A DNA stretch of 64,000 nt from Rhodococcus sp. 4CII. GTDB lineage: Bacteria; Actinomycetota; Actinomycetes; Mycobacteriales; Mycobacteriaceae. The position numbers and the translations under genes were made by a program. Below are positions 1 to 10,653 of this stretch, piece by piece. The first letter of the stretch is position 1, and every line of letters starts with the position of its first letter. The DNA lies in contig NZ_JACCFE010000002.1 in NCBI RefSeq assembly GCF_014256275.1, forward strand, positions 5,436,001 through 5,500,000, in the 5' to 3' direction. The notes below the pieces were generated by a model. That model saw nothing but the letters and a program-made list of their open reading frames with translations. It was not told the DNA's origin and made no database searches.

Positions 1-108
1 GCCCCCCGGTCACCTGCCACTGCCAGTTCCCGACCCTGCGCGATCCTCGCCATGACGGCGTCCGGTGTGTTCATGCCGGGAACGCGGAGGCCTCGACCAG
101 GTTCGGGG

Positions 109-567
109 TCAAGCTTTGCGCTCGGCCTCCGATTTGATGCGGGCGAGGGTGGTGTTCATGCCGTTCACGAGGTCGACCTCGAAGTCGTCATTGCCGCCGA
201 GGACGGTCTTGACCAGGAACTGCGACACCTTGGACGTTCCGGTCGGCGCTTCGCGGCGTTCGGTGACCTTGGTTCCGTCGGCCGTGGGCTCGAGTTCGTA
301 CGACCAGATGGTGCGGTTCTCGAGGATGCGGAATGCGATGGACTTGTTGGGCTGGAACTTCACGACCTTCGACGTGGTCGGCCAGACGAGGAAGCCCTTG
401 CGGTTGATGTTGACGGTCTTCGTGCCCTCCTCGACGACGCCGCCGAGGATGCGCATCTTGCGGCACTGGGGGCTCCATTCGCCCATCCGGTTCAGATCCG
501 ACACGACGGCCCACACGTCTTGCGGGGTCGCGGCGATGTCGATGCTTGCTTCGAGGGTGTTTGCCAT
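109..567 (-). CDS. SRPBCC (polyketide cyclase/START-like) family protein
   Basis: A 152-residue protein beginning MANTLEASIDIAATPQDVWA, the usual opening of SRPBCC hydrophobic-ligand-binding proteins; the strand/helix pattern continues with VVSDLNRMGEWSPQCRK and a later W-x-Y-E-L beta strand. The ATG at 567 is chosen over an upstream in-frame start at 777 because a GGAG Shine-Dalgarno lies about 9 bases before it and family homology begins there. No catalytic residues are diagnostic, so substrate and role are unknown; many such actinobacterial proteins bind lipids or aromatic ligands. It stands alone, divergent from hutH. Confidence 0.8.
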   Translation of the reverse strand: MANTLEASIDIAATPQDVWAVVSDLNRMGEWSPQCRKMRILGGVVEEGTKTVNINRKGFLVWPTTSKVVKFQPNKSIAFRILENRTIWSYELEPTADGTKVTERREAPTGTSKVSQFLVKTVLGGNDDFEVDLVNGMNTTLARIKSEAERKA

Positions 568-1042
568 CGGCTGTCTCCAGTCAGGAACGTGGTACGAACG
601 GTAACAATTACTTTTGCACCATCGTAGGGGTTCAGGAGAGGACGGTGTGCGGTAGGTCACTGAATTTCTCGTCCGACCCCGGTTTTCCAGCGCTTCCGCG
701 CGCCTCACCGAAACCGTGTAACCAAAGGGGCACGATGGGCGATGAGTCAATAGCGCGGCGAAAAGTCGCGGGTGCAATGGCGCAATGGAAAGTTGTCGAG
801 TCGGTGTTCGGAAGTGATCGGTCGTGAATGTTCATTCGATCCTGCGGTGGGACCGCAGCCCTCTCCCTCTACTCGAATCAGCCCGATTGCAAGGACGTCC
901 GTCCTCGTGGCCGAGTGAAAAACTCGAACGTCTCATGACGCCGCGCGAAATCGAGGAAGCTCTCCGCGGCCGTCTCTGAGACGGCGTCGTCGCTCCCGCA
1001 ATCTCGTCACTCACCCACCGGACTCGGGGGACACTGGGTGAT
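568..1042. other. Intergenic region between SRPBCC gene and hutH
   Basis: This 475-base stretch separates divergent genes. It must hold the promoters of both. Short open frames here (for example 632-835 on the minus strand) have no recognisable homology or good ribosome binding site, and I call no gene. Confidence 0.5.
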
Positions 1043-2590
1043 GTGGGAACCGCAGAGTCCGTCGTCGTCGGAACCGGGGCGCTCGCCGCCGAAGACGTGA
1101 TCCGGGTGGCGCGTCTCGGCGCCCCGGTCCGGATCGCAGCGGACGCGATGTCAGCGATGGCGGAGTCCCGGAAGCGCATCGAGGCGTTGGCGGGGGACCC
1201 GAGGCCGGTGTATGGGGTGTCGACGGGTTTCGGGGCGCTCGCGACCCGGCACATTCCCTGGGCGCGGCGGGCGCAGTTGCAGCGCAGCCTGATCCGCTCG
1301 CATGCCGCCGGCAGTGGTCCGGAGGTGGAGCGGGAGGTGGTGCGGGCGTTGATGTTGTTGCGGTTGTCGACGCTGGCGACGGGCCGGACCGGGGTGCGGC
1401 CGGAGGTGGCGCAGGTGTATGCGTCGTTGTTGTCGTCGGGGATCACGCCGGTGGTGCACGAATACGGCAGCCTCGGGTGCTCCGGCGACCTGGCGCCGCT
1501 CGCCCATGTGGCGCTCGCGGTGATCGGCGAGGGCACGGTCCGGGACGCGGACGGCGAACTGGTGCCGGCCGGGGCGGCGTTGTCCGCCGCCGGGATCGCG
1601 CCGGTGGTGTTGGCGGAGAAGGAGGGGTTGGCGCTGATCAACGGCACCGACGGCATGCTCGGGATGCTGGTGCTGGCGTGTCACGATCTGCGTCGGTTGC
1701 TGTCGCTGGCCGATGTGACGGCGTCGATGAGCGTGGAGGGGTTGCTCGGCACCGACAAGGTGTTCGCCGCGGAGCTGCAGGCGCTGCGGCCCCACCCCGG
1801 GCAGGCGGCGGCGGCGGCGAACATGGTCCGGTTGCTGGCGGGCTCGGAGATCGTGCAAAGCCATGCCAACCCGAGTTGCACGGTCGTGCAGGACGCGTAC
1901 TCGCTGCGGTGTGCCCCGCAGGTCGCGGGCGCGGCGCGGGACACCCTCGCGCACGCGGAGCGGGTGGCGGGCTGGGAGTTGGCGAGTGCGGTCGACAACC
2001 CGGTGGTGACGGTGGACGGTCGGGTGGAGTCGAACGGCAACTTTCACGGGGCGCCGGTGGCGTATGTGCTGGATTTTCTGGCGATCGTGGTCGCGGATGT
2101 GGCGAGCATGAGTGAGCGTCGCACCGACCGGTTCCTGGATGTGGCGCGCAGTCACGGGTTGCCGCCGTTTCTGGCGGATGATCCGGGGGTGGACAGTGGG
2201 CACATGATCGCGCAGTACACGCAGGCGGCGATCGTGTCGGAGCTGAAACGGCTGGCGGCGCCGGCGAGTGTGGATTCGATTCCGTCGTCGGCGATGCAGG
2301 AGGATCACGTGTCGATGGGGTGGTCCGCGGCCCGGAAGTTGCGGCGGGCGATCGACGGGCTCACCCGGGTTCTCGCCATCGAGGCGTTGACGGCGGCTCG
2401 CGCCCTGGATCTGCGGGCCCCCCTCGCACCGTCACCCGCGACGGGTGCGGTGCGGGCGACGATCCGCGAGCACGTCGGCGGACCGGGGACCGACCGTCAC
2501 CTTGCGCCGGAGATCGAGGCCGCGGTGGCCCTCGCCTCTTCCGGTGCACTGGTCGCGAGCGCCGAGACGGTGGTGGGAAAGCTGGACTGA
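1043..2590 (+). CDS. hutH: Histidine ammonia-lyase
   Basis: A 515-residue member of the aromatic amino-acid lyase family, catalysing elimination of ammonia from L-histidine to urocanate. The MIO prosthetic-group triad is at residues 146-148 within GSLGCSGDLAPLAH, so it reads Cys-Ser-Gly instead of the textbook Ala-Ser-Gly. The Ser-His pair in RSLIRSHAAGSG and the C-terminal SSAMQEDHVSMG favour a histidine rather than phenylalanine or tyrosine lyase. The start is GTG with a weak ribosome binding site. No hutU, hutI or hutG is adjacent. The gene converges on a DadA-type gene with only 3 bases between stop codons. Confidence 0.9.
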   Translation: MGTAESVVVGTGALAAEDVIRVARLGAPVRIAADAMSAMAESRKRIEALAGDPRPVYGVSTGFGALATRHIPWARRAQLQRSLIRSHAAGSGPEVEREVVRALMLLRLSTLATGRTGVRPEVAQVYASLLSSGITPVVHEYGSLGCSGDLAPLAHVALAVIGEGTVRDADGELVPAGAALSAAGIAPVVLAEKEGLALINGTDGMLGMLVLACHDLRRLLSLADVTASMSVEGLLGTDKVFAAELQALRPHPGQAAAAANMVRLLAGSEIVQSHANPSCTVVQDAYSLRCAPQVAGAARDTLAHAERVAGWELASAVDNPVVTVDGRVESNGNFHGAPVAYVLDFLAIVVADVASMSERRTDRFLDVARSHGLPPFLADDPGVDSGHMIAQYTQAAIVSELKRLAAPASVDSIPSSAMQEDHVSMGWSAARKLRRAIDGLTRVLAIEALTAARALDLRAPLAPSPATGAVRATIREHVGGPGTDRHLAPEIEAAVALASSGALVASAETVVGKLD

Positions 2591-2593
2591 CCG

Positions 2594-3850
2594 CTACCGC
2601 AGCGGGTCGAAATGCCGCATCACGCCGGAAACCGCTCCGCCGGTCATCGAGTCGGCCAGGATGCGTCCGGTGAGCGGTCCCAGCGCGATGCCCCACATTC
2701 CGTGGCCGCCGGCCACGTGCACGCGCGGTGAGCGGGTAGCGCCGACGAGCGGAAGTCCGTCGGTGGTGCACGGCCGGGACCCGACCCATTCCTCCTCACG
2801 CGATTCCCAGTCGATGCCGGTGAACATGGGCGTCGCGGCCTCGATGATGGCCTGCACGCGGCGCGGGTCCAGCGGAGCATCGGGACTGCGGAACTCCATC
2901 ATCCCGGCGACGCGGAAACGGTCGTGGAGCGGCGTGCACGCCACCCGCTGGGTGGGGAAGTAGATCGGGTTCTTCGGCATCAGGCGTGGCTGGACGCTGA
3001 AGCTGTACCCGCGGCCGGCCTGCACCAGGGCGCGGACACCGAACGGACGGGCGAGCGCGTTGAGGCGCGCCCCGCTCGCGATGACGACGGCGTCGGCGAA
3101 CACCGCATCGCCCGCGGCCGGAACCAGCCGGACCCCCGGCTGTCCCCGATCCTGCACCGCCGTCACGTCGAAGCCGGACACGATCTCGCCGCCCCTGGCC
3201 CGGACGGCGTCGGCGAGTGAGTGCACGAAGCGCGGCGGGTCGATGAATCGCTGATTGCGCAGCCGCAGGCCGGAGTGCACGCCGTCGCCGAGACTCGGCT
3301 CCAGGGAGTGGATCTCGTCCCGGTCGAGGCGGTCGTACTCGACCTCTCCGCCCGCGGCCTCGATGTGGCGGAACTCGTCGACGAGCGCTTCCCGGTCCTC
3401 GTCCGACACGAACGCGGTGAGGAACGGGTCGGCGAGATGCGTGTGCTCCCGCACCCCGCCGTCCGCGAGTTCGTCGTAGGCGCCCAGGGAGATCCGGTTG
3501 ACTTCGGCGTACACCGCCATCGCGTCCGCCCACCGGTTCGGCGTGCAGTGCCGGGCGAAACCGACGAGGAAACGGAGCAGGCGCAGATCGGTGGTGAAGG
3601 GGACATAGACCGGCGACGACGGATTCAGCATCGCGCGCAGGCCGTATTTCAGCACGGCGGGTTCGGGCAGCGGCAGCGTCAATGCCGGTGCGAGCCAACC
3701 CGCATTGCCCCACGACGCGTCGGCCGCGACACCCTTTCGGTCGACGACCGTCACCTGGACGCCGCGTTCCTGGAGGAACCACGCGGTGGACAATCCTACG
3801 ACGCCTGCCCCGACGATCGCGACATGGTCCGGGCGCTTCACTCTGCTCAT
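2594..3850 (-). CDS. FAD-dependent D-amino acid dehydrogenase/oxidase (DadA family)
   Basis: A 418-residue flavoprotein of the DAO superfamily. The N-terminal Rossmann motif HVAIVGAGVVGLSTAW binds FAD, followed by the DadA-typical segment with SWGNAGWLAP, and the C-terminal GGHGMWGIALGPLTGRI closes the FAD site. The predicted reaction is oxidative deamination of a D-amino acid (or a related amine) with electrons passed to the membrane or oxygen. The ATG at 3850 is preferred over a TTG 24 bases upstream because a GGAG lies 6 to 9 bases before it. It is divergently separate from, but co-directional with, the PucR gene; the exact substrate cannot be read from sequence. Confidence 0.85.
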   Translation of the reverse strand: MSRVKRPDHVAIVGAGVVGLSTAWFLQERGVQVTVVDRKGVAADASWGNAGWLAPALTLPLPEPAVLKYGLRAMLNPSSPVYVPFTTDLRLLRFLVGFARHCTPNRWADAMAVYAEVNRISLGAYDELADGGVREHTHLADPFLTAFVSDEDREALVDEFRHIEAAGGEVEYDRLDRDEIHSLEPSLGDGVHSGLRLRNQRFIDPPRFVHSLADAVRARGGEIVSGFDVTAVQDRGQPGVRLVPAAGDAVFADAVVIASGARLNALARPFGVRALVQAGRGYSFSVQPRLMPKNPIYFPTQRVACTPLHDRFRVAGMMEFRSPDAPLDPRRVQAIIEAATPMFTGIDWESREEEWVGSRPCTTDGLPLVGATRSPRVHVAGGHGMWGIALGPLTGRILADSMTGGAVSGVMRHFDPLR

Positions 3851-3893
3851 GACTCCATCATCGGTCGGTGACAACGCCGGGGGAGTAGCCGTT

Positions 3894-4011
3894 CGGCCAG
3901 TCCGCGGCAGCGTCCCCTGTGCAATCGGCCAGGGGTCACATGATGCGCAGCCCGGCCAGTCCGCGGCAGCGTCCCCTGTGCAATCGGCCAGGGGTCACAT
4001 GATGCGCAGCC
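3894..4011. repeat. Perfect 59-bp tandem duplication spanning the pucR 3' end
   Basis: Positions 3894-3952 and 3953-4011 are identical 59-base copies, followed by seven bases of a third copy. The distal copy overlaps the last codons and stop of the PucR gene (stop at 3995-3997), so the proximal copy carries a duplicate of that gene's C-terminal coding end (encoding LAGLRIM and stop) in the intergenic space. This looks like a recent tandem duplication. Confidence 0.95.
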
Positions 4012-5158
4012 CGGCCAGCTTCAGGTGCAGCATCAGGATCAGCCGGGTGTCCGCGTCGGCGAGGTCCACGTCGCACGAATCGACGCAGCGCCGCAGCCGA
4101 TTCCGCAGGGTATTGGGGTGAACGTGCAGGGCGGCGGCCGCGTCGGCGACGTCGCCGCCGTGGGCGAGGAACGCGCGGGCCGTCGCCACGAGGTCGGTTC
4201 CGTGCTGTTCGTCGTGCCGGGTGAGCGCGGCGAGGGGTGTCAGGTCACCCAGGCCGTCGAAGATGTCCGCGACCCGCAACGCCAGCACGGACGCGAGACT
4301 GTCCCGCATCGTCCCGACGACACCACCGGCTCGGCCGTGCTGGAGCACGGTGAGGACCCGGTCGGCGTCCCCTCGCGACAGGTGAGCCTGACTGGCGGTG
4401 GTCACTTCCCGGCCGATGGCGACCACGAACGCGGGACCGCTGCGGGCGCGGCCGAGGAAATCCTCGGCGAGGCGCCGGACATCCTTCGCGGACGCGGCGA
4501 TGACCACGTAGATGACGTCGTCGAGCTGCGCGGCGACCGAGTCGACCGCCAGGGTGTCGAGGTACAGGCCGAGGGACGCGAGCAACCCCGATGGCAACGG
4601 TCGCCCGATCGCGACGGGCGCGGCGGCCGCGACCGTGAGCCGTCCCTCCAACCGGAGGTCGTCGGCGGCCCGGAACGCGGGCTCCCCGCCGTTGATCAGC
4701 GCACGCACCCGGTCGACCTGCAGTCTGCGGGTCACGTCCACGCGCTCCCGTTCGGCCGCGATGTGTTCGGCGACGACGGGGACCGCGGACCGCAGGATCG
4801 ATTCCTGCTCCGGGGTGGGAGGCGCGGACATCGCGGCCCAGATGGAACCGACCGGCCGATCGCCGTCCCGCACTGCGATCGCCGCGCGCGGCAGCACCTC
4901 GGGCATCCGGAGGTCGACATAGTGGACATCCGTGTCGCGGTGCAATTGTTCGAACACCCCGGCATCGGCAAGGAGTTGCCGGAATCGCCCCGGCACCTGA
5001 CGGCCGAGAATGGTGCCGATGCGTGCTTCGTCGACTGCCTGCTCGCCACTCGAATAGGCGAGCACCGTCGAGTTCTCGTCCTCGATCGTGATCGGGGCGC
5101 GGAGCAGTTCGGCCAGAGACTCCGCCACCGTGAACAGGTCTTCACCGCGCAGGTCCAT
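3995..5158 (-). CDS. PucR-family transcriptional regulator
   Basis: A 387-residue regulator with the CdaR/PucR architecture: a sensory N-terminal half starting MDLRGEDLFTVAESLAELL, a central GGDEF-like/ligand region, and a C-terminal helix-turn-helix (about residues 325-380) with the family signature DAAAALHVHPNTLRNRLRR. Such proteins commonly activate nitrogen or amino-acid catabolic genes. It is divergent from the alcohol dehydrogenase pseudogene at 5276 across a 117-base gap and co-directional with the DadA gene, so either could be its target. Its 3' end is inside the 59-bp tandem duplication. Confidence 0.88.
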   Translation of the reverse strand: MDLRGEDLFTVAESLAELLRAPITIEDENSTVLAYSSGEQAVDEARIGTILGRQVPGRFRQLLADAGVFEQLHRDTDVHYVDLRMPEVLPRAAIAVRDGDRPVGSIWAAMSAPPTPEQESILRSAVPVVAEHIAAERERVDVTRRLQVDRVRALINGGEPAFRAADDLRLEGRLTVAAAAPVAIGRPLPSGLLASLGLYLDTLAVDSVAAQLDDVIYVVIAASAKDVRRLAEDFLGRARSGPAFVVAIGREVTTASQAHLSRGDADRVLTVLQHGRAGGVVGTMRDSLASVLALRVADIFDGLGDLTPLAALTRHDEQHGTDLVATARAFLAHGGDVADAAAALHVHPNTLRNRLRRCVDSCDVDLADADTRLILMLHLKLAGLRIM

Positions 5159-5275
5159 GGGTGGAGCCTAGTTGCCGCGGACGGTCCGGCCGGGCCTTCG
5201 CCGGGACGCCGTGTCGCCCGGGACACGAGCCCTCAGGTCCTGGCGGTGGGTACTCGTCACGGGCATTGTGGGGGT

Positions 5276-6306
5276 ATGGCGGCGACGGAGGGTGGAACCG
5301 GGACGATGGCCGCATGGCGTGTGGTCGCGCCGGGCCCCGTCGCGGGCCGTCCTCTCGTGCTCGGACGTGACGCGATTCCCGAGCCGGCGCCGGGGGAACT
5401 TCTCGTGAGGGTCCTGGCGTGCGGAGTGTGCCGCACCGACCTGCACGTGACCGAAGGTGATCTGCCCGTGCACCGGCCCCGTGTGACCCCCGGCCACGAG
5501 GTGGTGGGGGAGGTTGCCGCACTGGGTGATTCGGCAGAGGAGTCGTTCGCCGTTGGGATCGGGTGGGCATCGCCTGGCTGCGCTACACCTGCGGGCGCTG
5601 CGCCGCGTGCCTGCGGGGCGACGAAAACCTCTGCAGGCAGTCGCGGTACACCGGCTGGGACGCGGACGGCGGGTACGCCGAGTTCGCGACGGTCCCGGCC
5701 GGCTACGCGCTGCGCCTGCCCGGCGGGTACACGGACACCGAACTCGCTCCGCTGCTGTGCGCCGGGATCATCGGCTACCGGGCACTCGAGCGTGCCGCGG
5801 TCCCGGACGGCGGGGCGCTGGGCATCTACGGGTTCGGCGGCAGTGCCCACCTCACCGCCCAGGTCGCGTTGACGCGGGGTGCCCGGGTGCACGTCATGAC
5901 CCGAGGGGCGCAGGCCCGCGAACTCGCGGAGCGCCTTGGGGTGACATCCGTGCAGGGGGTGCGTGACGCGCCACCCGAACCGCTCGACTCCGCGATCTTG
6001 TTCGCGCCGGTCGGCGATCTGGTGCCCGTCGCGATGGAGGCGCTCGCCGACGGCGGCACCCTCGCCGTGGCGGGGATCCACCTCACCGACATTCCCCCGC
6101 TCGACTATCAGCGACACCTGTTCCGGGAAAGGCAGATCCGCAGCGTCACCGCCAATACTCGTTCGGACTCCACCGAATTCCTCCGCATCGCAGCCGAACA
6201 CCGGCTGAGTATCGACGTCCATCCGTACCCACTCGACCGCGCCGACCGGGCCCTGCGTGACCTGGACGGCGGAATGTTCAGCGGTGCAGCAGTTCTCGAG
6301 CCGTAG
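5276..6306 (+). pseudogene. Zinc-dependent alcohol dehydrogenase, frameshifted
   Basis: Two overlapping frames together encode one MDR-superfamily alcohol dehydrogenase of about 343 residues. The first frame carries the catalytic-zinc segment LACGVCRTDLHVTEG and PGHEVVGEVAALGD; the second begins at GTG 5563 with VGIAWLRYTCGRCAAC, the structural-zinc cysteines, and the NAD site GIYGFGGSAHL. Reading through requires one extra G in the run at 5555-5557, which would restore V-G-D-R-V-G-I-A-W. The frame is therefore broken by a single-base deletion or a sequencing error. A second possible ATG lies at 5306. The gene is divergent from pucR and 12 bases ahead of the Usp gene, probably as an operon. 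Confidence 0.85.
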
Positions 6307-6318
6307 AGGGAGAGAGAT

Positions 6319-7212
6319 ATGAGCGAACACGCAGGGGCGCCGGTGGTCGTCGGTGTCGACGGTTCTCGCGCCGCGCTCGACGCGGCACGCTGGGCGGCGG
6401 GGGCGGCGGTCCGGCTGGGTGCCCCACTCCTGCTCGCCCACACCTACCCGGACGAGGCCACGTTCTACAACGGCACCGCCATGATGATCGACGCCCAGTT
6501 CATTCAGGAACTGCGCGAGGACGGCAATGCGATGCTGGACGCCGCCACCGCCGCCGCCGCGCAGGACCATCCCGGTCTCGTGGTCGAGCGGGACGTCCGG
6601 TCGGGAACGGCGGCGTCCCACCTGATCGAGCTGTCGCGGGCGGCGCGGATGGTGGTGCTCGGCGCGCAGGGGGCGGGTGCCGTCACCGACTACCTCCTCG
6701 GGTCCACGGTCCTGCGCACGGCCAACCATGCGCACAGCCCGGTCGCGGTGGTCCGGGGCTCGCCCGAGACCGAGTCCCCCGACAGTCGCCCGATCGTCGT
6801 CGGAGTGGACGGCAGTCAGGTCAGCGAGACGGCGGTCGACGAGGCGTTCGCGCTTGCATCGTCGTTCGGGGTCGGGCTGACCGCGGTGCACGCGTGGAGC
6901 GGGGAGAAACAGCACGGACTCGCGCATGCGTCGAAATACGTCGACTGGTCCGCCTACGAGGAAGCGGTGAAGGCGGTCGTGTCCGAAAGCCTCGCCGGCG
7001 TCCGGGACGAGTACCCGGACGTGCCCGTCGAGGAGCTGTCCACGCAGGGTGTGCCTGCCGACGTGCTGCTGCGGCACGCCGCGACGGCGCAACTGCTGGT
7101 GGTCGGCAGCCACGGCCGGGGCAAGGTGATGGGCGCGCTGCTCGGATCGGTGAGCCAGAATCTGGTGCACCACGCTCCCTGCCCGGTCCTCGTCTGCCGG
7201 ACTCGGCAGTGA
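6319..7212 (+). CDS. Universal stress protein, tandem UspA domains
   Basis: A 297-residue cytoplasmic protein with two Usp domains, residues about 8-150 and 156-297. Each begins with the ATP-site aspartate in VVVGVDGSRAA and IVVGVDGSQVS, and each ends with the nucleotide-binding glycine pattern: GAQGAGAVTDYLLGSTV in the first, GSHGRGKVMGALLGSVS in the second. This indicates ATP-binding Usp proteins like those induced in actinobacteria by hypoxia or stationary phase. A GAGGGAGAG ribosome binding site precedes the ATG, 12 bases after the alcohol dehydrogenase stop. Confidence 0.93.
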   Translation: MSEHAGAPVVVGVDGSRAALDAARWAAGAAVRLGAPLLLAHTYPDEATFYNGTAMMIDAQFIQELREDGNAMLDAATAAAAQDHPGLVVERDVRSGTAASHLIELSRAARMVVLGAQGAGAVTDYLLGSTVLRTANHAHSPVAVVRGSPETESPDSRPIVVGVDGSQVSETAVDEAFALASSFGVGLTAVHAWSGEKQHGLAHASKYVDWSAYEEAVKAVVSESLAGVRDEYPDVPVEELSTQGVPADVLLRHAATAQLLVVGSHGRGKVMGALLGSVSQNLVHHAPCPVLVCRTRQ

Positions 7213-7232
7213 CGCCGGGATAAGCTCCTGTC

Positions 7233-8012
7233 ATGGCTGGGGTCGAGGGTGTCCTGCTCGATATCGACGGTGTGCTGGTTACGTCGTGGCATCCGATCGA
7301 CGGTGCCGCTGCCGCGGTGCGGGAGGTGCGGGACCGCGGACTCGCGTGCGCCTACCTCACCAATACGACGTCCCGTACGTGCGACGAGATCGTCGACGCC
7401 CTGCGATCGGCGGGCATCGAGGCGGACTCCGACGAGATCGTCACCGCGGCGCGGCTCACGGCGGAGTACGTGCGGTCGACCTACCCGGGGTCGCGAGCCT
7501 GGGTCCTCAACAGCGGCGACATCACGGCCGACCTGTCGGGGATCGAACTGGACGACGAGAACCCGGAGGTCGTGATCCTCGGTGGCGCCGGGCCGGAATT
7601 CACCCACGAGGCGCTGAGCCGGGTGGTGGAATTGATGCTCGACGGCGTCCCCGTCGTCGCGATGCACCGGGGCACCACGTGGGCCGCCGACGACGGGCTG
7701 CGCATCGACACGGGCGCTTATCTCCCGGGCATGGAGGAGGTCGCGGGAACCAACGTCGTCTCGGTGGGTAAGCCGTCGCTCGCGGCGTTCCTCACCGCCA
7801 CCGATCTGATGGGGACGGGACCGGACGTGACGGTGATGGTCGGTGACGATCTGACCGGCGACGTCCTGGCCGCGCAGCGGGTCGGGCTCACCGGCGTGCT
7901 GGTGCGGACGGGCAAGTTCCGGCAGTCGATTCTGGACCTCGCCGCGCAGCGACCTGACCACGTCGTCGACTCGGTCGCACAGCTGCCGAAGCTCCTCGAC
8001 GAACTCGCCTGA
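7233..8012 (+). CDS. HAD-superfamily class IIA hydrolase (NagD-like)
   Basis: A 259-residue phosphatase. Motif I LLDIDGVLVTSW supplies the nucleophilic and acid/base aspartates, motif II is in CAYLTNTTSRT, and the C-terminal motif with VMVGDDLTGDVLAAQRVGLTGVL marks the class IIA subfamily. The second-half cap domain resembles NagD and the LHPP-type phospholysine phosphatases, so a phosphorylated small molecule is the likely substrate, not further defined. It begins 20 bases after the Usp stop and may be cotranscribed. Confidence 0.88.
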   Translation: MAGVEGVLLDIDGVLVTSWHPIDGAAAAVREVRDRGLACAYLTNTTSRTCDEIVDALRSAGIEADSDEIVTAARLTAEYVRSTYPGSRAWVLNSGDITADLSGIELDDENPEVVILGGAGPEFTHEALSRVVELMLDGVPVVAMHRGTTWAADDGLRIDTGAYLPGMEEVAGTNVVSVGKPSLAAFLTATDLMGTGPDVTVMVGDDLTGDVLAAQRVGLTGVLVRTGKFRQSILDLAAQRPDHVVDSVAQLPKLLDELA

Positions 8013-8092
8013 CCGCGGTCCGGGACTAAGCGGCCGCGAACGGGTACTGTCGCGGCGAATCCTCCAATTCGACGTTCCCAGAAGGAGCTTCC

Positions 8093-8647
8093 ATGCTCGC
8101 TGTCTCCACACCCGTCACCTCGACCGCCTCGGCTTCTCGTACTCGTATCTCTTCTCTGTTCGGCCGTCGGCTGGCACGTGTGGGAGCGGCGATGGCAGTG
8201 GGTCTGGGCGTCGCGGCGGGAATCTCGGTGGCCGGCGCAGGCGTCGCCGGTGCCGCCCCCGTCAACTGCGTGTCCCCGCCGTCAGCCAACGACGTCCAGG
8301 TGTCGGAGACCGCCAGCTGTGGCGCGAAGGCGACCGAGGCCGGCGTGGCCCACGCGATGGCGGCCGACAGCGGCACCGCGGTGAGCGTCGCCAACGGGCA
8401 CAGCGGCGCCACCACCTACGCCAACGGATACGGGACGTCGCTCGGTGCGTCGACGGGCTCGGGCCAGGCGTACGCGGTCTCGCTCGGCGGCGGCATCGCC
8501 CGTTCCGGCGCGGCCGACGGCACCACCACCGTCGCGATCGCCGGCTGGGGTTCGGGTGCGACGGCGGACGCGAACGGCGTGGACTGCGTCGGCGCACTGT
8601 CCCTCGCCTTCAACCTGAACACCGGTCAGGTCTGCGCGATGCGCTGA
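8093..8647 (+). CDS. Secreted protein of unknown function
   Basis: A 184-residue protein I cannot assign to a family with a known role. After a basic N-terminus (RLARVGAAMAVGLGVAAGI) comes a hydrophobic signal segment ending in a plausible AGA/A cleavage site near residue 55. The mature part is rich in Ala, Gly, Ser and Thr, has two pairs of cysteines near its ends (NCVS, SCGA and DCVG, VCAMR), and repeats short A-x-x-G-x-G-T-S-type strands, suggesting a small disulfide-bonded beta-structured exported protein. A strong AGAAGGAG ribosome binding site precedes the ATG. Confidence 0.75.
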   Translation: MLAVSTPVTSTASASRTRISSLFGRRLARVGAAMAVGLGVAAGISVAGAGVAGAAPVNCVSPPSANDVQVSETASCGAKATEAGVAHAMAADSGTAVSVANGHSGATTYANGYGTSLGASTGSGQAYAVSLGGGIARSGAADGTTTVAIAGWGSGATADANGVDCVGALSLAFNLNTGQVCAMR

Positions 8648-8676
8648 TCGCCCCGGCACATCGGTTCCGTCCCGAC

Positions 8677-8703
8677 CTTGCACTCACCCTGTCCGAGTGC
8701 TAA
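8677..8703 (+). promoter_or_regulatory. CIRCE element 1 (HrcA operator)
   Basis: CTTGCACTC, nine spacer bases, then GAGTGCTAA. This fits the CIRCE consensus TTAGCACTC-N9-GAGTGCTAA with two mismatches in the left arm. It lies about 175 bases upstream of the groEL2 start and implies HrcA-type heat-shock repression. Confidence 0.9.
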
Positions 8704-8711
8704 AAATGCAC

Positions 8712-8738
8712 TTGGCACTCACGACGCGTGAGTGCCAG
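8712..8738 (+). promoter_or_regulatory. CIRCE element 2 (HrcA operator)
   Basis: TTGGCACTC, nine spacer bases, then GAGTGCCAG: a second CIRCE-type inverted repeat eight bases downstream of the first. Tandem elements would allow cooperative HrcA binding at the groEL2 promoter. Confidence 0.85.
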
Positions 8739-8876
8739 GTCGGGACGGTGAGACCGGGAACCAAAGACACCCCTGGTCGTCCGTCGCGGGCACCGAACTC
8801 GGCCGAAGGCGTAAATGAGGCGACCCGACTAGCGGTCGCCTTGTGTGTCACCCCCAATCCGGAGGATCACTTCGCA

Positions 8877-10502
<1,626 letters not shown>

Positions 10503-10576
10503 AGGCGGCTACGCCTCCCGTGAGCGGCTGAGGAGTCCTCGGACTCGCCCGCCACTCACGGGCACGAAGTGCCCGG

Positions 10577-10613
10577 AAAGGCCCGGAACACCACTCGGTG
10601 TTCCGGGCCTTTT
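10577..10613 (+). terminator. Rho-independent terminator after groEL2
   Basis: A perfect 16-bp stem (AAAGGCCCGGAACACC and its complement) with a four-base ACTC loop, followed by a T-rich run. It lies 75 bases after the groEL2 stop. Confidence 0.95.
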
Positions 10614-10653
10614 CCGTTTCCAGGTGTCGCCGTTTCCCGGTGTCACTGCGATG

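Noticed and set aside
632..835. 67-codon open frame between the SRPBCC gene and hutH
   Set aside because: No ribosome binding site, no homology and no codon bias resembling its neighbours.
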